This document shows, in pieces, positions 35,493-47,221 of a DNA stretch of 64,000 nucleotides. The DNA is from Pagrus major (lineage: Eukaryota; Chordata; Actinopteri; Spariformes; Sparidae). The stretch spans positions 16,206,660-16,270,659 of the forward strand of contig NC_133235.1 of NCBI RefSeq assembly GCF_040436345.1. The letters run 5' to 3'. Under the pieces are notes generated by a model. That model saw only the letters and a program-made list of their open reading frames with translations, was not told the origin of the DNA and ran no database searches. Numbering within the stretch: position 1 is the first letter of the stretch; the number at the start of each line of letters is the position of its first letter. A program made the translations under genes and the position numbers.

Positions 35493-35869
35493 CAGTGACA
35501 GCGTTCATGCCCGTGAGTGTGTATTTGTGTGTGTCCAGTGATTGCAGGCACCCTTCAGCCATTTCAGTTGAGCTTTTTTTTTTTTTTGACACCCAATGTC
35601 ATGCAGAACAAATCGCCTATTGCTGACACCAGTGATTTCTTGTCTCCAGTGCTGAGAAGTGTGTGTGGAGGCAAAACAGTCGGGTCTTACTGACGGCGAG
35701 TTGGACAGTTCTGTGATTAAGTAGTAATGGTCCAGGACGTGACAGGGAAACAGGGGATTTCATTGGTCACAGGGCAAGAAAAACTGCACACCCTTGGGTC
35801 TGTGGGCTATTTTTGAGAGAATGGGTAATTATTTCAAGAGTTTGGCTCCAAGACTCTATAAACTGGAAT

Positions 35870-37138
35870 TTAAAGGAATAGTTCACCCCAAATTAAATAT
35901 ACATATTTGTTTCTCTCACCTGTAGTGCTATTTATCCAGTTGATTGTTTTGGTGTGAGTTGCAGAGTTCTGGAGATGTTTCCCGTAAAGATGTCAGCCTC
36001 ACTTGAATATAATGGAACTGGATGGCACTCAAAGCACCACCGATATAAATTTAAAAAAACTCAACAGCAATGTCTCTTTTCAGAAATCATGACCCCTTTA
36101 TTCAAGACAATCCACAGCAAACAGTTTTAAACCGACCTGAGAAGCCTGTATAAGATTATGTATACAGTAACAGAAGACAATAGTACCAAGCTTGCCATAT
36201 ACCCCAACAAATGAGCATAAAATGTGTTTTTGACCACTAAGGGTATTTGTCTTTCACACGTGAGCGCACACAATTAAAGCACACTCACATCCATAAAGTA
36301 AAAGTTTGTTAAAAGTGAATTATCATTTATGCAGTGCTATATTATACTGTAAGGCTTTAATTTCCCATTTACCCTTTTAAACCATATTTTGGCCACACAC
36401 ATGATATTGAAAGCACACTCACTCATAGATCACTTCTCATTGTGTGACAGAATGATAGCTAGCTGAATCGCTGACTGCAAAAGAGAGGGAACTCGCCACT
36501 AGCTTTGCAGAGCCATGTCCCTGAACTGCTCAAAAATGAAAAGAATTCAGATATATTTCTTATATTCATCGTTTTTTTTTTTTTAAGATCACTTTGAAAT
36601 ATATTTAATTATACAAGAAATAATTTTATTGGACCTATTTTTGACTCAATCTAGTGACATTTTTCAGCATCTATGGGGAGCAATGCCCCTCCTGCCCCCC
36701 CCCCCCCCCCCCCCCAAACTATTTTCTTTTTAAGGACACCCGCCAGCCACATCACTGCACAGAAGGTAACGTGCATCTACTCACGGGCAAGAGGCTTAAG
36801 GGATGTAAACATTAATGGTGTCCTCGGCTGAGCTGTAATGTCAGATAGTTTAGTTAGCTTAGTTAGCTATCCTCTTGTCCATAAGTGGGTGCACAATTCC
36901 TTTGCGTGGCGATATGGAAAGAAAATAGTTCCTACTTGCTCAAAACAGAGTAAGCGGGTCATGATTTCTGGAAAGAGGTGTTGGTGTTGAGTGCCATCTA
37001 GTTCCATTATATCCCAGAGAAGGCCGGTATCTTCAAAACTCTACAACTCACACCAAAAAAAAATCTAGATTGAGAAATAGCACTACAGCTGAGAGGAAAA
37101 CTGTGTATTTTTGATTTGGGGGACAGCTGTTCCTTTAA
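35870..37138. mobile_element. TTAA-flanked DNA element with long terminal inverted repeats (1,269 bp)
   Basis: The left end TTAAAGGAATAGTTCACCCC and the reverse complement of the right end, TTAAAGGAACAGCTGTCCCC, match. The two arms stay alignable for about 150 bp, including TGTAGTGCTATTT, GGTGTGAGTTG and ATATAATGGAACT with the latter part offset by small gaps. TTAA at each border fits a TTAA target duplication as made by piggyBac and Kolobok transposases. There is no transposase frame. The interior contains a 21-base C run (36,695-36,715), which is unstable and prone to sequencing error. Two smaller elements with the same kind of ends lie at 44,562 and 54,962. Confidence 0.8.
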
Positions 37139-38570
37139 GATCTCTAAAATTCAGCTGAAAATTCAGTTTCACAGGCTTCATCATTAGAGTTTCTGGAGTA
37201 CTAAGTAGTGAGTGACACATACTAAACATTAGGGTTGAAAAGCAAAGAGGACTCTCATCATCTCACCACCTTCGCAGCGCCTGCCTTGAATTCCAGCGTC
37301 TGCCTACGAGCTTAACCCACTAATTGTGGCCTGAGCTCCTATGGTATTGTTGCATGCCTGTGGGTTGGTTTAAGGCCACAGTTATATTAAGACCTGGCTG
37401 TTTTAACATCCATAATGGAATACTGTATCAGCTCAGATAATAAGGGATGTGTGCAGTCTGATTTATATGTGAGGTTGTTGTTGGTACAGGCGGTATTTCT
37501 ATGTTTAGGGGTTTGTAATGCACAGCTTATGAAACATAGATGGAAATAACATGTAATTAGACGATGATGTTTCTATGGGAATACATACGATGCATGCAAT
37601 ACATATTTGAATTCTTACAGATGGGCCTGTGGTGCTGTAAGTGGCTCCTGAGTGAGATAAAAATGGTGTTATGGGGACATCTACTGGACATCTATGAGAA
37701 GGTGGAGAAGATTTTTTTTTTTCTGCTGTACACCACCCTGTTCATTTTAGACCTCTCAATCATGGTGTCCACTACACTGGAAGCCACTTTTAGCATTTTT
37801 CTCGCACACTTTTTTTTCTGTGACTCAATATACATCTGTTCATTCCAGTGGATGTTATGCCAAAGGGTATATTCTGCCTATCTCCTATCCCCCTTATTTT
37901 GAAAAACATGATATAATTAACACTTGAACAGTTTTATTTAACAGCAATATTAAATAGTCTTCAGATGTTATGTCAATATAGGCCCAACAGGATGTGCTTT
38001 TTGGTGCCAACAAAGATGTCCAAGAAAAATATTATCGTAATCTGGATAAAAGTATTTCAAACATCTCTTATTTAGTTGAAAACATTTGTTTTTACCTGTC
38101 TGTTTTTTTGAGAATAAAAGGATTTAACAGTTTTTTTTTCTGATTTGGCAGACATGTACAAAACTCCTTCAAAATAACATCTATTGAAAAAAAAGTTAAT
38201 GGCTAAACTTTCTGTGTAAAAACAATAACTGAAAAAAATACATTACTGTACGATTTAATGATTCAGGTGTGAAAGGGTAAAATCATCCGATATAACTCCA
38301 GTAATATTGGATAGTAGATCTGCATACCGTAACTCTGCTATGAGATCATAGTGTCCTTATTGTGCCTTTGACACTCTCACTATTACTTTATTCTGTTAAT
38401 TCTTTTTTTTTTTTTTTTTTACGATTGGCACTGGTGTGTGTGATACTAAATGAAAGTTTTAAGTGATTGTACTGCACAGTGTTGAAACCAGGATTTTAGA
38501 AATATTGAGGTTATAAGTCTTGATTTGCCCCATTACAGCCCTGCTAGCCTATAAAAAAAAGTTTATAGGA
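37139..38570. other. Gene-free AT-rich interval
   Basis: No convincing exon. The longest open frame (37,564-37,902, plus) is hydrophobic and low in complexity because the sequence is T-rich; it shows no family signature. Confidence 0.5.
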
Positions 38571-38762
38571 AATGTTTCAATTTTTCTTTTTATATGCTTT
38601 TAACTCATGCATCTTGGTTTAAGGCTTTCATCACACTGTCACAATTTAATTCTATTAGAGAATCTTTGAAATCTCTTTATTATGTTTTCGTTTTTTGTCG
38701 TAAAAACAGGCCCATTCAAAGATATTTAGTCTAAACAACGTCACAATTAGCAATCAAAAACT
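38571..38762. repeat. Direct duplication, left copy
   Basis: The segment from AATGTTTCAATTTTTC to AGCAATCAAAAACTG is repeated at 40,202-40,405 in the same orientation with moderate divergence. Shared stretches include TGCATCTTGGTTTAAG, TTATGTTTTCRTTTTTTG and ATTTAGTCTAAACAAC. The offset is about 1.63 kb. It could be an old tandem duplication or two copies of one interspersed repeat. Confidence 0.75.
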
Positions 38763-39618
38763 GCTAAAAGTAAAAGAGTAGGAATAAAAATACTCCGCTG
38801 TGAGTAAAAGTGTGTAAGCATTATCAGCAAAACTCACTTTAAGTAAGTGAAAGTACTTATTCTGCAGTAAAAGTGTCCCTGTCAATGTTTTTTGATTAAC
38901 ATTACCGCTGAATCAATGTTTATGTTGCATTTTACTGCTGTTTAAGGTTAAGTTTTGACTGTTGGGCAGTTTAATCTACAGCAAAGCCTCATAATCCATA
39001 AGATCATTGTATGTTTGTAGTGTGGCTGTCCTGTAATAATGACATATCTCTAAAAAAGTCAACTTTTCATGAGCTCAGAAAAGCAGCCTTGTTTACAGAT
39101 GTCATTTAAAACCAATCCTTATCTTTATAAACAGGAGCATGTTATCAGGTAATCAGAAAATTCACAATAAAAATTGGAACATTTTGGTGCATAGATGTTT
39201 TTTACTGGACAGGAAGGCTATGATTGTAATCTCAAAATGGAAACACTATCTATACTAACCAAAGTGCAAGTACCTCCAATTTTTATTTAATTACAGGACT
39301 TGAGCAAATTTGGCCTACTCAGCTACATTCCACCACTAATTACACATCCCCCCATGTGTCATTTGTTTACACTTTATTGATCCCAGGGGGAATTCACAAG
39401 CTATTAACAAGTGTTATTGACATTGTAATGTATTTGTTAATTATCTTTATCTGATTCTGCAAAGTAACCAAATGTAGTGAATCAAAAAAGTACTTGTCTC
39501 TTAATTATAGTGGAGTATACGTATAAGGTGTCAGAAAATATAAATATTCAAGTGAAGTGGCCTATCTCAAAACTGTGTTTAAGTACAGTACTTAAGTAAA
39601 ATATTTTCCACCACCATT
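38763..39618. mobile_element. Degenerate copies of the CAGTGGTGGAATG hAT-like repeat
   Basis: The landmarks of this fish repeat family recur: AGTAAAAGT and AAGTACTT motifs at 38,765-38,880, an end reading CTACATTCCACCACTAATT near 39,325, and another end near 39,590-39,618 (TTTTCCACCACCATT). At least two broken copies are present. The fragment ACTTTATTGATCCCAGGGGG at 39,370 resembles another common fish repeat end. Confidence 0.6.
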
Positions 39619-40017
39619 CAGTGTTGTAAAAAGAAGGAAATGTCATACTTGAATAAAAGTAAAGATATTGTGCTAATATATTAGTTTGGTGAAAATAAAA
39701 GTCATCAGTACGAATAAAACTTGAGTAAAAGTCTTAAAGTATCTGGCAATAAATGTAATTAAGCACCAAAAACTAGTAAAAGTAAATTATAAATGGTTTT
39801 ACATACTGTATACTATGGGTCAACTGTTTGTCACCTTGCCAATTATCTGATTTTTCAGATTATTAGGATCATATTTGCCTCCAAAAACTCGGCCAGTGGA
39901 GTGGAAGTGTAAAGTGGCAGAAAATGGAAATACTCAAGTAAAGTGCAAGTAAGCCTATTTAAAATTGCACCTAAGTACAGTACTTGAGTTAATGTACTTA
40001 GTTACATCCCATCACTG
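39619..40017. mobile_element. Near-complete hAT-like non-autonomous element (399 bp)
   Basis: It begins CAGTGTTGTAAAAAG and ends with the reverse complement of CAGTGATGGGATGTAAC; the interior is rich in AAGTAAAAGT and AGTACTTGAG motifs. This matches an interspersed repeat abundant in percomorph fish. The flanking octamers (CCACCATT and CCAATAAT) match at only five of eight positions, so the target duplication has decayed or a border is off by a few bases. Confidence 0.65.
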
Positions 40018-40201
40018 CCAATAATTAGGATGTAGTATAATGAATCGGCACGCACTTAGTTATCTGCAACCACTAATAAGATGATATAATGATAAACACT
40101 ATTCAAGCTCAGTTAGGATATTGGAGTATGGGTGCATGTAGCGCTAACTAACTTTGAGTAGTGTGTACTTTTTAAAGGTATATTTTGATGGTAATACTGG
40201 T

Positions 40202-40405
40202 AATGTTTCAGTTCTTCTTTTTAAATGGCAATAAGTCGTGCATCTTGGTTTAAGTGCTGTTCCTTGGCCCTCACACACCGTCAGGATAAAGTTCTGTTAC
40301 AGAATATTTGAAATCATTGTATTATGTTTTCATTTTTTGTTGTAAAAACTGGCCAATTCAAAGCTATTTAGTCTAAACAACATCAAAATTAGCAATTAAA
40401 AACTA
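40202..40405. repeat. Direct duplication, right copy
   Basis: Partner of 38,571-38,762 (see that entry). The hAT-like cluster lies between the two copies. Confidence 0.75.
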
Positions 40406-40753
40406 CGTAAACTGCACTTTATTTTTGTCATTATTAAATTTTTAATTTTTCTTGTGACAACATTTTTGCAGTGTGGCATTGCTGAGTAATTCTTCTTCCA
40501 CTGCCACCACTTAAAAACTTTGGCTTTCATACTTAGTAGGTTTAAACTCATCATTTATCATTCTTACTCTTCTCCAATGTTTTTATGCCCACTTTTATTG
40601 TATTGTCCATGTTAAATAATGAGTTATCCTATATTAGGCCTCCTTACTGCCACTATAAGAATTGTATAATTAAATGTATTTTCTTTACTGTATTGTGTAT
40701 TTTCCAGGTAATTACTAAAATTATTACATTGTGTCCGTGTAAAAATGAAAAAA

Positions 40754-41251
40754 AAAAATGACGTCTTCATTGGAGCATCCAGGCCAGCATCCCTGCTCCC
40801 TGACCCTGCACACATGAAAGACATTGCACCCGACCACCCAGCCCTTCGTAATGCGCGTGGCAGCCAATCAAATTCCAGAGAGCGCGCCCTGTCGCTCGAC
40901 GAACAGCCGCCTCGTCCAATCGGGGTTTTACAACGGGCACCGACTCCCGCCTGCACTCCGCGCGCAGCCAATTAGGACGGGGCAGTAATTACTAATTCAT
41001 TACATCGCAAAGGGGAGTGACGCAGTTATTGTAGATCTATAGATACTCCATGCTTTCTTTATATGACCTGAAATAAACATTTTATTTCCAACCCGCGGAC
41101 GTAAAACCCCCACAAACGGACCAGAGAGGAAGGGTTCCTGCTGTCGTCTGGAGGCTGTATGTCGAATCTCTGCACCCGTTGAATTTGGATGCCATTCCGG
41201 TTGGAGGTTGCGGTTCACCCCGAGGACTAGATGCGATAACCAGAACGAGAT
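40754..41251 (+). promoter_or_regulatory. rheb: rheb promoter and 5' leader: CRE-like site, three evenly spaced CCAAT boxes, uORFs
   Basis: The region turns CpG-rich at about 40,790. Three CCAAT pentamers in the same orientation lie at 40,864, 40,916 and 40,968, exactly 52 bp apart, and a TGACGTC half-CRE lies at 40,759. There is no TATA box, which fits a housekeeping promoter bound by NF-Y. The start of transcription probably lies about 60-100 bp downstream of the last CCAAT box. If so, the leader holds three short upstream frames before the rheb start: 41,159-41,182, 41,189-41,230 and 41,231-41,239. Confidence 0.65.
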
Positions 41252-44200
41252 ATGCCGCAGCCGAAATCACGTAAAATCGCCATCCTCGGGTACAGATCCG
41301 TAGGTGAGTCCAGACGAGATAAAGAGGTCGGGGTGTCAGGCTAACTCACGGGCCTCGGATATGATGCTGAGGATGGGTTTCAGCGGCCTTTCGGGTCCGC
41401 TTGAAATCCACTATCCGAGCGGTTTACGCCTCCTATAGTGGACTTAAACCACATAGGATCTGACATCTCATAGCGCCACCAGGTGAGCCGTGGCCTTGTG
41501 CCTCTCAGCACACGAGGCCTCTCATTATGTGGCCCAATAGAGATATTTTTGCGCTAACTATCCAGTCTGATCGATGCGTTTCGGATCGCTGACCCTCACC
41601 CTGGTGCCCATGCTCCGCGCGAAGGCCCGACGGACCACCCGCATTTGACGCATTAACTGTGCGGTTTGTTCCGTCGTACGTGAAGCCCGAGAAGCGCAGT
41701 TTGTATGCGGTGAAAGTATGTTGAGGATGGCAAGATGGCACACACAGATAGCTCGGCTGGAGGCCCAGCGGCATACCAGCACTGAGCGCATCCAATGTTC
41801 ACGTACTTGTATTGCGCTCATGGCTGACTACTCCATAATGAGATGATAGTAAACGTTGTGTTGCTGTTCCGTGGCCCTAAGGTGGTCATTTTAAGTTGGT
41901 AGATAATAGTGAATGTGTTTTTTTTTCTATACAGTATTTTTCACAGAGAGGCCACTAATTCAATTTTTAGCATCTTTGTACTGAATATTCTGAGCCACAG
42001 TACAGGGTTGAAGAAACAAAGGAATTAAAACTACAATATCTTGTAAACTTTGACAATTTATTTCTTACATCTAAAGGGTCCCTGTTAGGGGTCGACCGAT
42101 GTGACTTTCTCAGGGCCGATACCGCTTATTAGAAATCAAGGAGACTGACAACTGATATTTGGGACCGATGTCAATTTGCTGTGAAACTGAAAATCGTTGC
42201 ACCAAAATTTCAAACAACCGATACTAATAATTCTGAAAAATGTGAATATCAGCCTCGGTCTGCCCCTGGTCCCTGTTTACAGTTTACTTTCTATTTTGCA
42301 GGAAAGTCCTCCTTGACAATTCAGTTTGTGGAAGGCCAGTTTGTGGACTCCTATGACCCAACAATAGAAAACAGTAAGTAGAGGATTTTGTGGTCTCTCA
42401 CACTTCCATACACAAACAGGGTTCCCCCACAGGAAACTGTTAAGTGGAAGTGCATCTCTAAATAGATAACAGCCTCAAATAGCTTTATTCACTGTATCTA
42501 ATAGCAGCTTTTTCCTCCCCTCGTGTTGTATTTTCTAATTTGTATGACCCTACCACCTCTGGTAGGGTCTCCAGGCAAGGTGGCCCACCTCTGCTGTGGG
42601 AAACCCTGAGTGTGCATTACATCTCTTTGTTGTGCGCATATGTGAGGTGTAGGCTGTATTATCCTTTACCTGCCCTGCTCAGTGTTTCCCTTGTGTGTGT
42701 GATTTTGTTATGTCACTCATGTCTGGTTGTCAGGCACAAAGTCAACTCTCATCAGTTTTAGTTACAGAACGCAAAATCACACATTTGTCGCAGGCTTTTA
42801 CAACCTGAACAATATATGGCACTCTCCATTCTTAGAGCCTCAGTTCTGATGAGGAAAAACTCCACAAAAGGACATAAGATTGGTCAGTTTGGTTGAAATC
42901 AATATTATAATTGTAATTCCTGTCAACTTACTTGGTTTTTCCAAGCTTTCTGCTCCATCTTACAGCCTTCCTCAGTGGGTGGAGTCACTCAGTTGCAATG
43001 GAGATGCTTTAGTTGTTATCACGTTAACTGATAGTGGAATTGCGATAACATTGAAAATTAATGCAAAATATTCAATAGGGCTGCAACTAATGATTATCTT
43101 TATCGTTAATTAATCTGCTGATTACTTGTTTGTTATTTTATAGAATTTTTTAAAATAACACGGATTATCCGTAACATTTTCCATGCTGTATATTTTATCT
43201 ACGGTACTGAATTCTACCATATTAGTCTTATTAAAAACAAATGTTTTAAGTATAAATCAAGTTTCATGTCTGTCAGGACATAATGTTTTATGAAATTATA
43301 ATAAATCTCTCCGTTTATATTTCTTTAAGCGTCGTTGTAACTGATAAAGAAATAACAATTCGGTACAGTATACAGTGATATGGTACTGTGGAGACGTGAT
43401 ATTTTCTGAGAGGGTTATCCTACTGAATCTTTTACTCTTGCAACCCTAAGGGTGACATCATTGTATTTTTGTTTTGTCTGGTCAATAGTACAAAACCCTA
43501 TTAATATTTCATTTAAATTGGTATAAAACAGAGAAAAGCAGCAAATCCTCATATGTGAGAAGCTGGAACCAGAGAATTGTTGGCAATTTTGCAGATTTTA
43601 GGTTCACTGACTAACCAGTACCCCTCGTAGTTCAAATAAAGATATGTTTCACATTTTACTCATTCAAATCGATGTTCATTACATTGAACTTGATGATGAA
43701 AGGAGGGAAGGTGAAATAATCCTCCTCTAAATACCTCATGATTTTCTTTTACATAACCATTCTTTCATTCGTTCTTATCATATGAACATCTAAATTGTGC
43801 ATCCTGATAACTCTTTAACATGATTTCCCTGAGAGAAAAACAAATTGTTACCCAGCGGGGCGTAATGTTCCCTCCAAAACCAATGTGTCCAAACACCACA
43901 CCAGCTGATTACACCAGTTTCCACACTTCCAACCAGAAAGACAAAAAAAAAAAACTTTCTTCTGACGAACTTTTGGGAAATCAGCTGGTGCGGTGTTTGG
44001 TCAGAATTAGCCCTCGTGAACCTGCTAGTATAAGGTTCGACGTTATAGTCTTAGAGAAGGAATCTTGCTCGAAGCTGGAGAACATACAGTAATTCATCAA
44101 CCTCCTAAACACACACACATATATTCCCAGACACTCCAGAGATTTGAGTCTAAACTTTCCCTGCAGGCTGTTTCTCTTTTTCCCGACATGTTCGCTCACA

Positions 44201-47200
44201 TACTGTCCTGCGTTTCTCGGTTGTGTGGTCTGTATCTATATATAATCTGCGGATGGTTAGCATAAAGTGTAGTGTCAGCGTTATCATCGAGATGCTGCGG
44301 GCAGAGCGATCCCTCAGTCCTGCTGTAGATGATATGACCCATCTCCAGGCACTTATTGACATTTCTGTCCTGAATGAACTCAGTGGTACCAAAATGGATC
44401 CATAACTGGGTTGTGTCTTGTAGCATGTCTCGAGACCCACACAGTATATAAATAAAGATACAGTCGACTGCGTAGTACTGTACAGGAGAGATGTACTATG
44501 GTGTTGTGTTGTCTGTCTTTTTCAGTGTTATTTTGAAAGGAAATGTATTGCTCTTCATTCATTAAAGGATAAGCTCACCCAAAAATGAAAATTCAGTCGT
44601 TAAATATTCCCCCTCATGCCGATGGGAAGTCAGATGAAGTTTCATAGTCTACAAAACATTTCAGGAGCTTCACAGCAAAACATCATTACAGCACTCTCCT
44701 AAACAACTGATAAAGATGGGGACGTTAAAACGTTAAAAAAAACAGCAACCGGAAAAAAACACAACATAAAATGGCTCCATACAGCTCATCCACCATAATC
44801 CATTTATCTGGAAGCCGAGAGAGATCCCAAATGTATTTGAAAAGACTTTATTACACCCTTTTTTGTGTGTGTTTTAAAACAAATCCCCATCTAATTCATT
44901 TTTTAAGAGAATACTGCAACATGGGTTTGCTTTAAAGCTCCAGAAATGTTTTGTGCACTACGAAACTTCCCCTGACTTTCAGTTGGCATGGTGTTGACTA
45001 GATAACGACTGAATTTTAAAATTTTTGGGTGAACTTTTCCTTTAAACTGTTTAACTTGTCATTTCTATTAATTCATTTTCTAATTTGTCTCTTAATTGCA
45101 GCATTTACTAAGATGATCACAATAAATGGACAAGAGTACCACCTTCAGCTGGTAGACACAGCAGGACAGGTATGACTCAGTGCATTAGCCGCGTTATTAA
45201 TTTTTATGTAATTACGTGCTGTTATGATGATGTTCCTTCATAGTTTGGTGTTAATCTGCGTCAGTAATTACTGCTGTTGATTGTTTCTCGTCCAAACCTA
45301 CAGCTTTGCATACTAATTTCTTTACTATTTCTGTCGCTTCAGGATGAGTACTCCATCTTCCCACAGACGTACTCCATAGATATCAACGGTTACATTCTGG
45401 TCTACTCAGTCACATCTAATAAAAGGTATAGTTCCACCTTTTTTAAAAGCAAACAGATATCTGTTGAGTTCTGTATAATGAGTTGAGCTGTGTGCAGTTC
45501 ATGGGTGCTGAAGAACGAACTTTGCCCTCATTTCTTGCAGCTTTGAAGTTGTACAAGTTATCCATGAAAAACTATTGGACATGGTGGGAAAAGTTCAGTA
45601 AGTACTTCTTCTACTTTTGCTGTCCGAGGCATTCCAAGACATTATGTAATACATCATGTAAGACATCGTGCATAAGTGACAATGTGCTGTTGACTTTTCC
45701 CTCTAATGCAGAGTACCAATTATGCTCGTCGGAAACAAGAACGACCTACATATGGAGCGGTACGTCCCAACACGGCTAAATCTTACACATTGTCACATGC
45801 ATTTGCATATACATGAGGCATATAGTAGCATTTGCCTGTTTTATTCCTAGTTTCTGTGTCATTTCTTATCATTTTGTGGGCTCCTGGTGGCAAAAATGCA
45901 TTTCTTAACACACCCAATATGTGACACACAAACAGAAATATAGAGCAGATGTTTATATCTGGTTCACAGATGACCCAAAAGACAGGGAAGCCATATGTAT
46001 CAAGCATGCTTACTTATACTTGCAAATCCGCCTCACTCGATGGAAGTTCATAAGAGCAGATATCTTATGAATTTAACTCTGTGGGTTAGTAAATAGTCAA
46101 GACTGTGGCCTTACTTTGAAATATTTATGTTTTATTCTAACCTGTTTGTGTGTGTGTGTGTGTGTTTTACTTTAGAGTAATCAGTTGTGAAGAAGGAAAA
46201 GCATTAGCTGAATCCTGGAACGCTGCCTTCATGGAGTCCTCAGCTAAAGAGAACCAGGTAAAGAGCAGAGGCTGCAGAGATCATATTCAGCTGCAGGTGC
46301 TTTATGTTTGATTTGGTTGTTATCAAGCTCTTCCCTATCATTAATCATGATAGGGAAGAGCCTGTGAACAGTTGTGTAAAGTCTTCTGTGGCTCTGAAAA
46401 TCAACCCTGTTGATGTCATCAGTGGCAGAGTACGCCTTTCCCGCACTAGGTGTGTTGTATTGTTGTTTCCCCCCTTGGTGGTGACATGTGTCACTCGTTT
46501 CAAAAGAAACTCAGGGTTCTTTAATATGAAGATAAACTTGTCCTGCAAATAAAATAGAACTGAATTATGACATTTTATAACAGTTTGAGCTGCAATGATT
46601 AGTTGATAAATCGGTTAGTCCATCAAAACACAATTAATTGCAAACTATTTTGATAATCTATTAATTGTGTCATTTTTTAAAGCAGACATGTCATGTGGTA
46701 TTTGGATATTGGACTATTGGTTAAACAAAAGAAGCAGTTTCAAGACTTAACCTTGGGCTCTGGGAAATAATGATTTTTCACAATTTTTTTTGACATTTTA
46801 TAGACTAAATGAACGAAGCTAAACCTTAGCCAACATGAGCAAAAAGATAAACAATACGGGCAACGGGAATCAGTTCTCGAAACCCTCTTTCCATTCTCTG
46901 GTGGATGTATTTCCCAACACAGCCAAGTTTCATATTCAGGAAGTCAGTTTATCTGCTTCAAATCGAGTTAGCAAACAACAACGCCACCTCTGTTGTGCCT
47001 AAAGCCAGTGAGGCTCCACTGGCTGTAAGTGTGTGCTGCTGGAAAATTCAAAGTGGTGTGACTGAGACATGTGACAGCGTCCTGTGTGTTTATGTGTGTG
47101 TGTTTGTCTCTTTCTCTCTCCCTCTCAGACGGCCGTGGAGGTTTTCCGGAGGATGATCCTGGAGGCAGAGAAGATGGACGGCGGCGTGCAGCCAGGAAAA

Positions 47201-47221
47201 ACGTCCTGCTCCATGATGTAG
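41252..47221 (+). CDS. rheb: Rheb small GTPase, 184 aa, eight coding exons
   Basis: Ras-family GTPase that, when GTP-bound, activates mTORC1 at lysosomal and other endomembranes; the TSC1/TSC2 complex is its GAP. Coding exons: 41252-41303, 42302-42373, 45102-45169, 45343-45425, 45541-45597, 45712-45759, 46176-46257 and 47129-47221; all junctions are GT/AG, and the 555 nt give 184 aa, the same length as human RHEB. The P-loop reads GYRSVGKS (13-20), with the Arg15 typical of Rheb. Switch I contains YDPTIENTF, switch II begins DTAGQDEYS, the G4 motif is NKND and G5 is SSAKE. It ends in the farnesylation box CSMM (human CSVM). The start MPQPKSRKIAILGY is Rheb-like, and RHEBL1 differs much more. 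Introns 1 and 2 are the longest and hold several mobile elements. Confidence 0.97.
42087..42267. mobile_element. MITE in rheb intron 1 with perfect 10-bp target duplication
   Basis: The left end AGGGGTCGACCGATG and the reverse complement of the right end, AGGGGCAGACCGAGG, form terminal inverted repeats. GGTCCCTGTT flanks the element on both sides (42,077-42,086 and 42,268-42,277), a perfect 10-bp duplication. The interior repeats GGCCGATACCG-like motifs, a pattern common in fish repeats. The right flank ends 24 bp before rheb exon 2. Confidence 0.85.
43076..43610. mobile_element. Teleost 'GGGCTGCAACTAA' interspersed repeat, in rheb intron 2
   Basis: It starts TAGGGCTGCAACTAATGATT followed by ATC/GATTAAT-rich sequence, and later contains GCAAATCCTCATATGTGAG and AAGCTGGAACCAGAGAA, landmarks of one abundant fish repeat. 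The middle is poorly matched and may contain an insertion. Related copies lie at 46,584-46,820 and 62,690-62,890. Confidence 0.65.
44562..45045. mobile_element. TTAA-flanked MITE in rheb intron 2 (484 bp)
   Basis: The left end TTAAAGGATAAGCTCACCCA and the reverse complement of the right end, TTAAAGGAAAAGTTCACCCA, match, and the arms continue through AAATTCAGTCGTTA. TTAA stands at both borders. It has no coding capacity. The element ends 56 bp before rheb exon 3 (starting 45,102). Confidence 0.85.
46313..46374. other. Perfect 15-bp hairpin with extended imperfect stem, in rheb intron 7
   Basis: GCTCTTCCCTATCAT (46,327-46,341) and ATGATAGGGAAGAGC (46,347-46,361) are exact reverse complements around a 5-base loop. 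Pairing resumes outward after mismatches (GTT at 46,317-46,319 with AAC at 46,367-46,369, then wobble pairs), so the stem could reach about 25 positions per arm. This might be a precursor-like RNA hairpin or the remains of a palindromic element. The loop is short for a typical microRNA precursor, and I recognise no microRNA seed. Confidence 0.6.
46584..46820. mobile_element. Teleost 'GGGCTGCAACTAA' repeat copy, in rheb intron 7
   Basis: It contains TTTGAGCTGCAATGATTAGT followed by GATAAATCGGTTAG, then CTTGGGCTCTGGGAAAT and ACATTTTATAGACTAAA, which match the interior landmarks of the repeat at 43,076 and 62,690. Confidence 0.6.

Noticed and set aside
37564-37902. 112-aa hydrophobic frame as a small membrane protein gene
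   Set aside because: The hydrophobicity follows from T-rich sequence; no conserved motif, promoter or exon boundary is seen.
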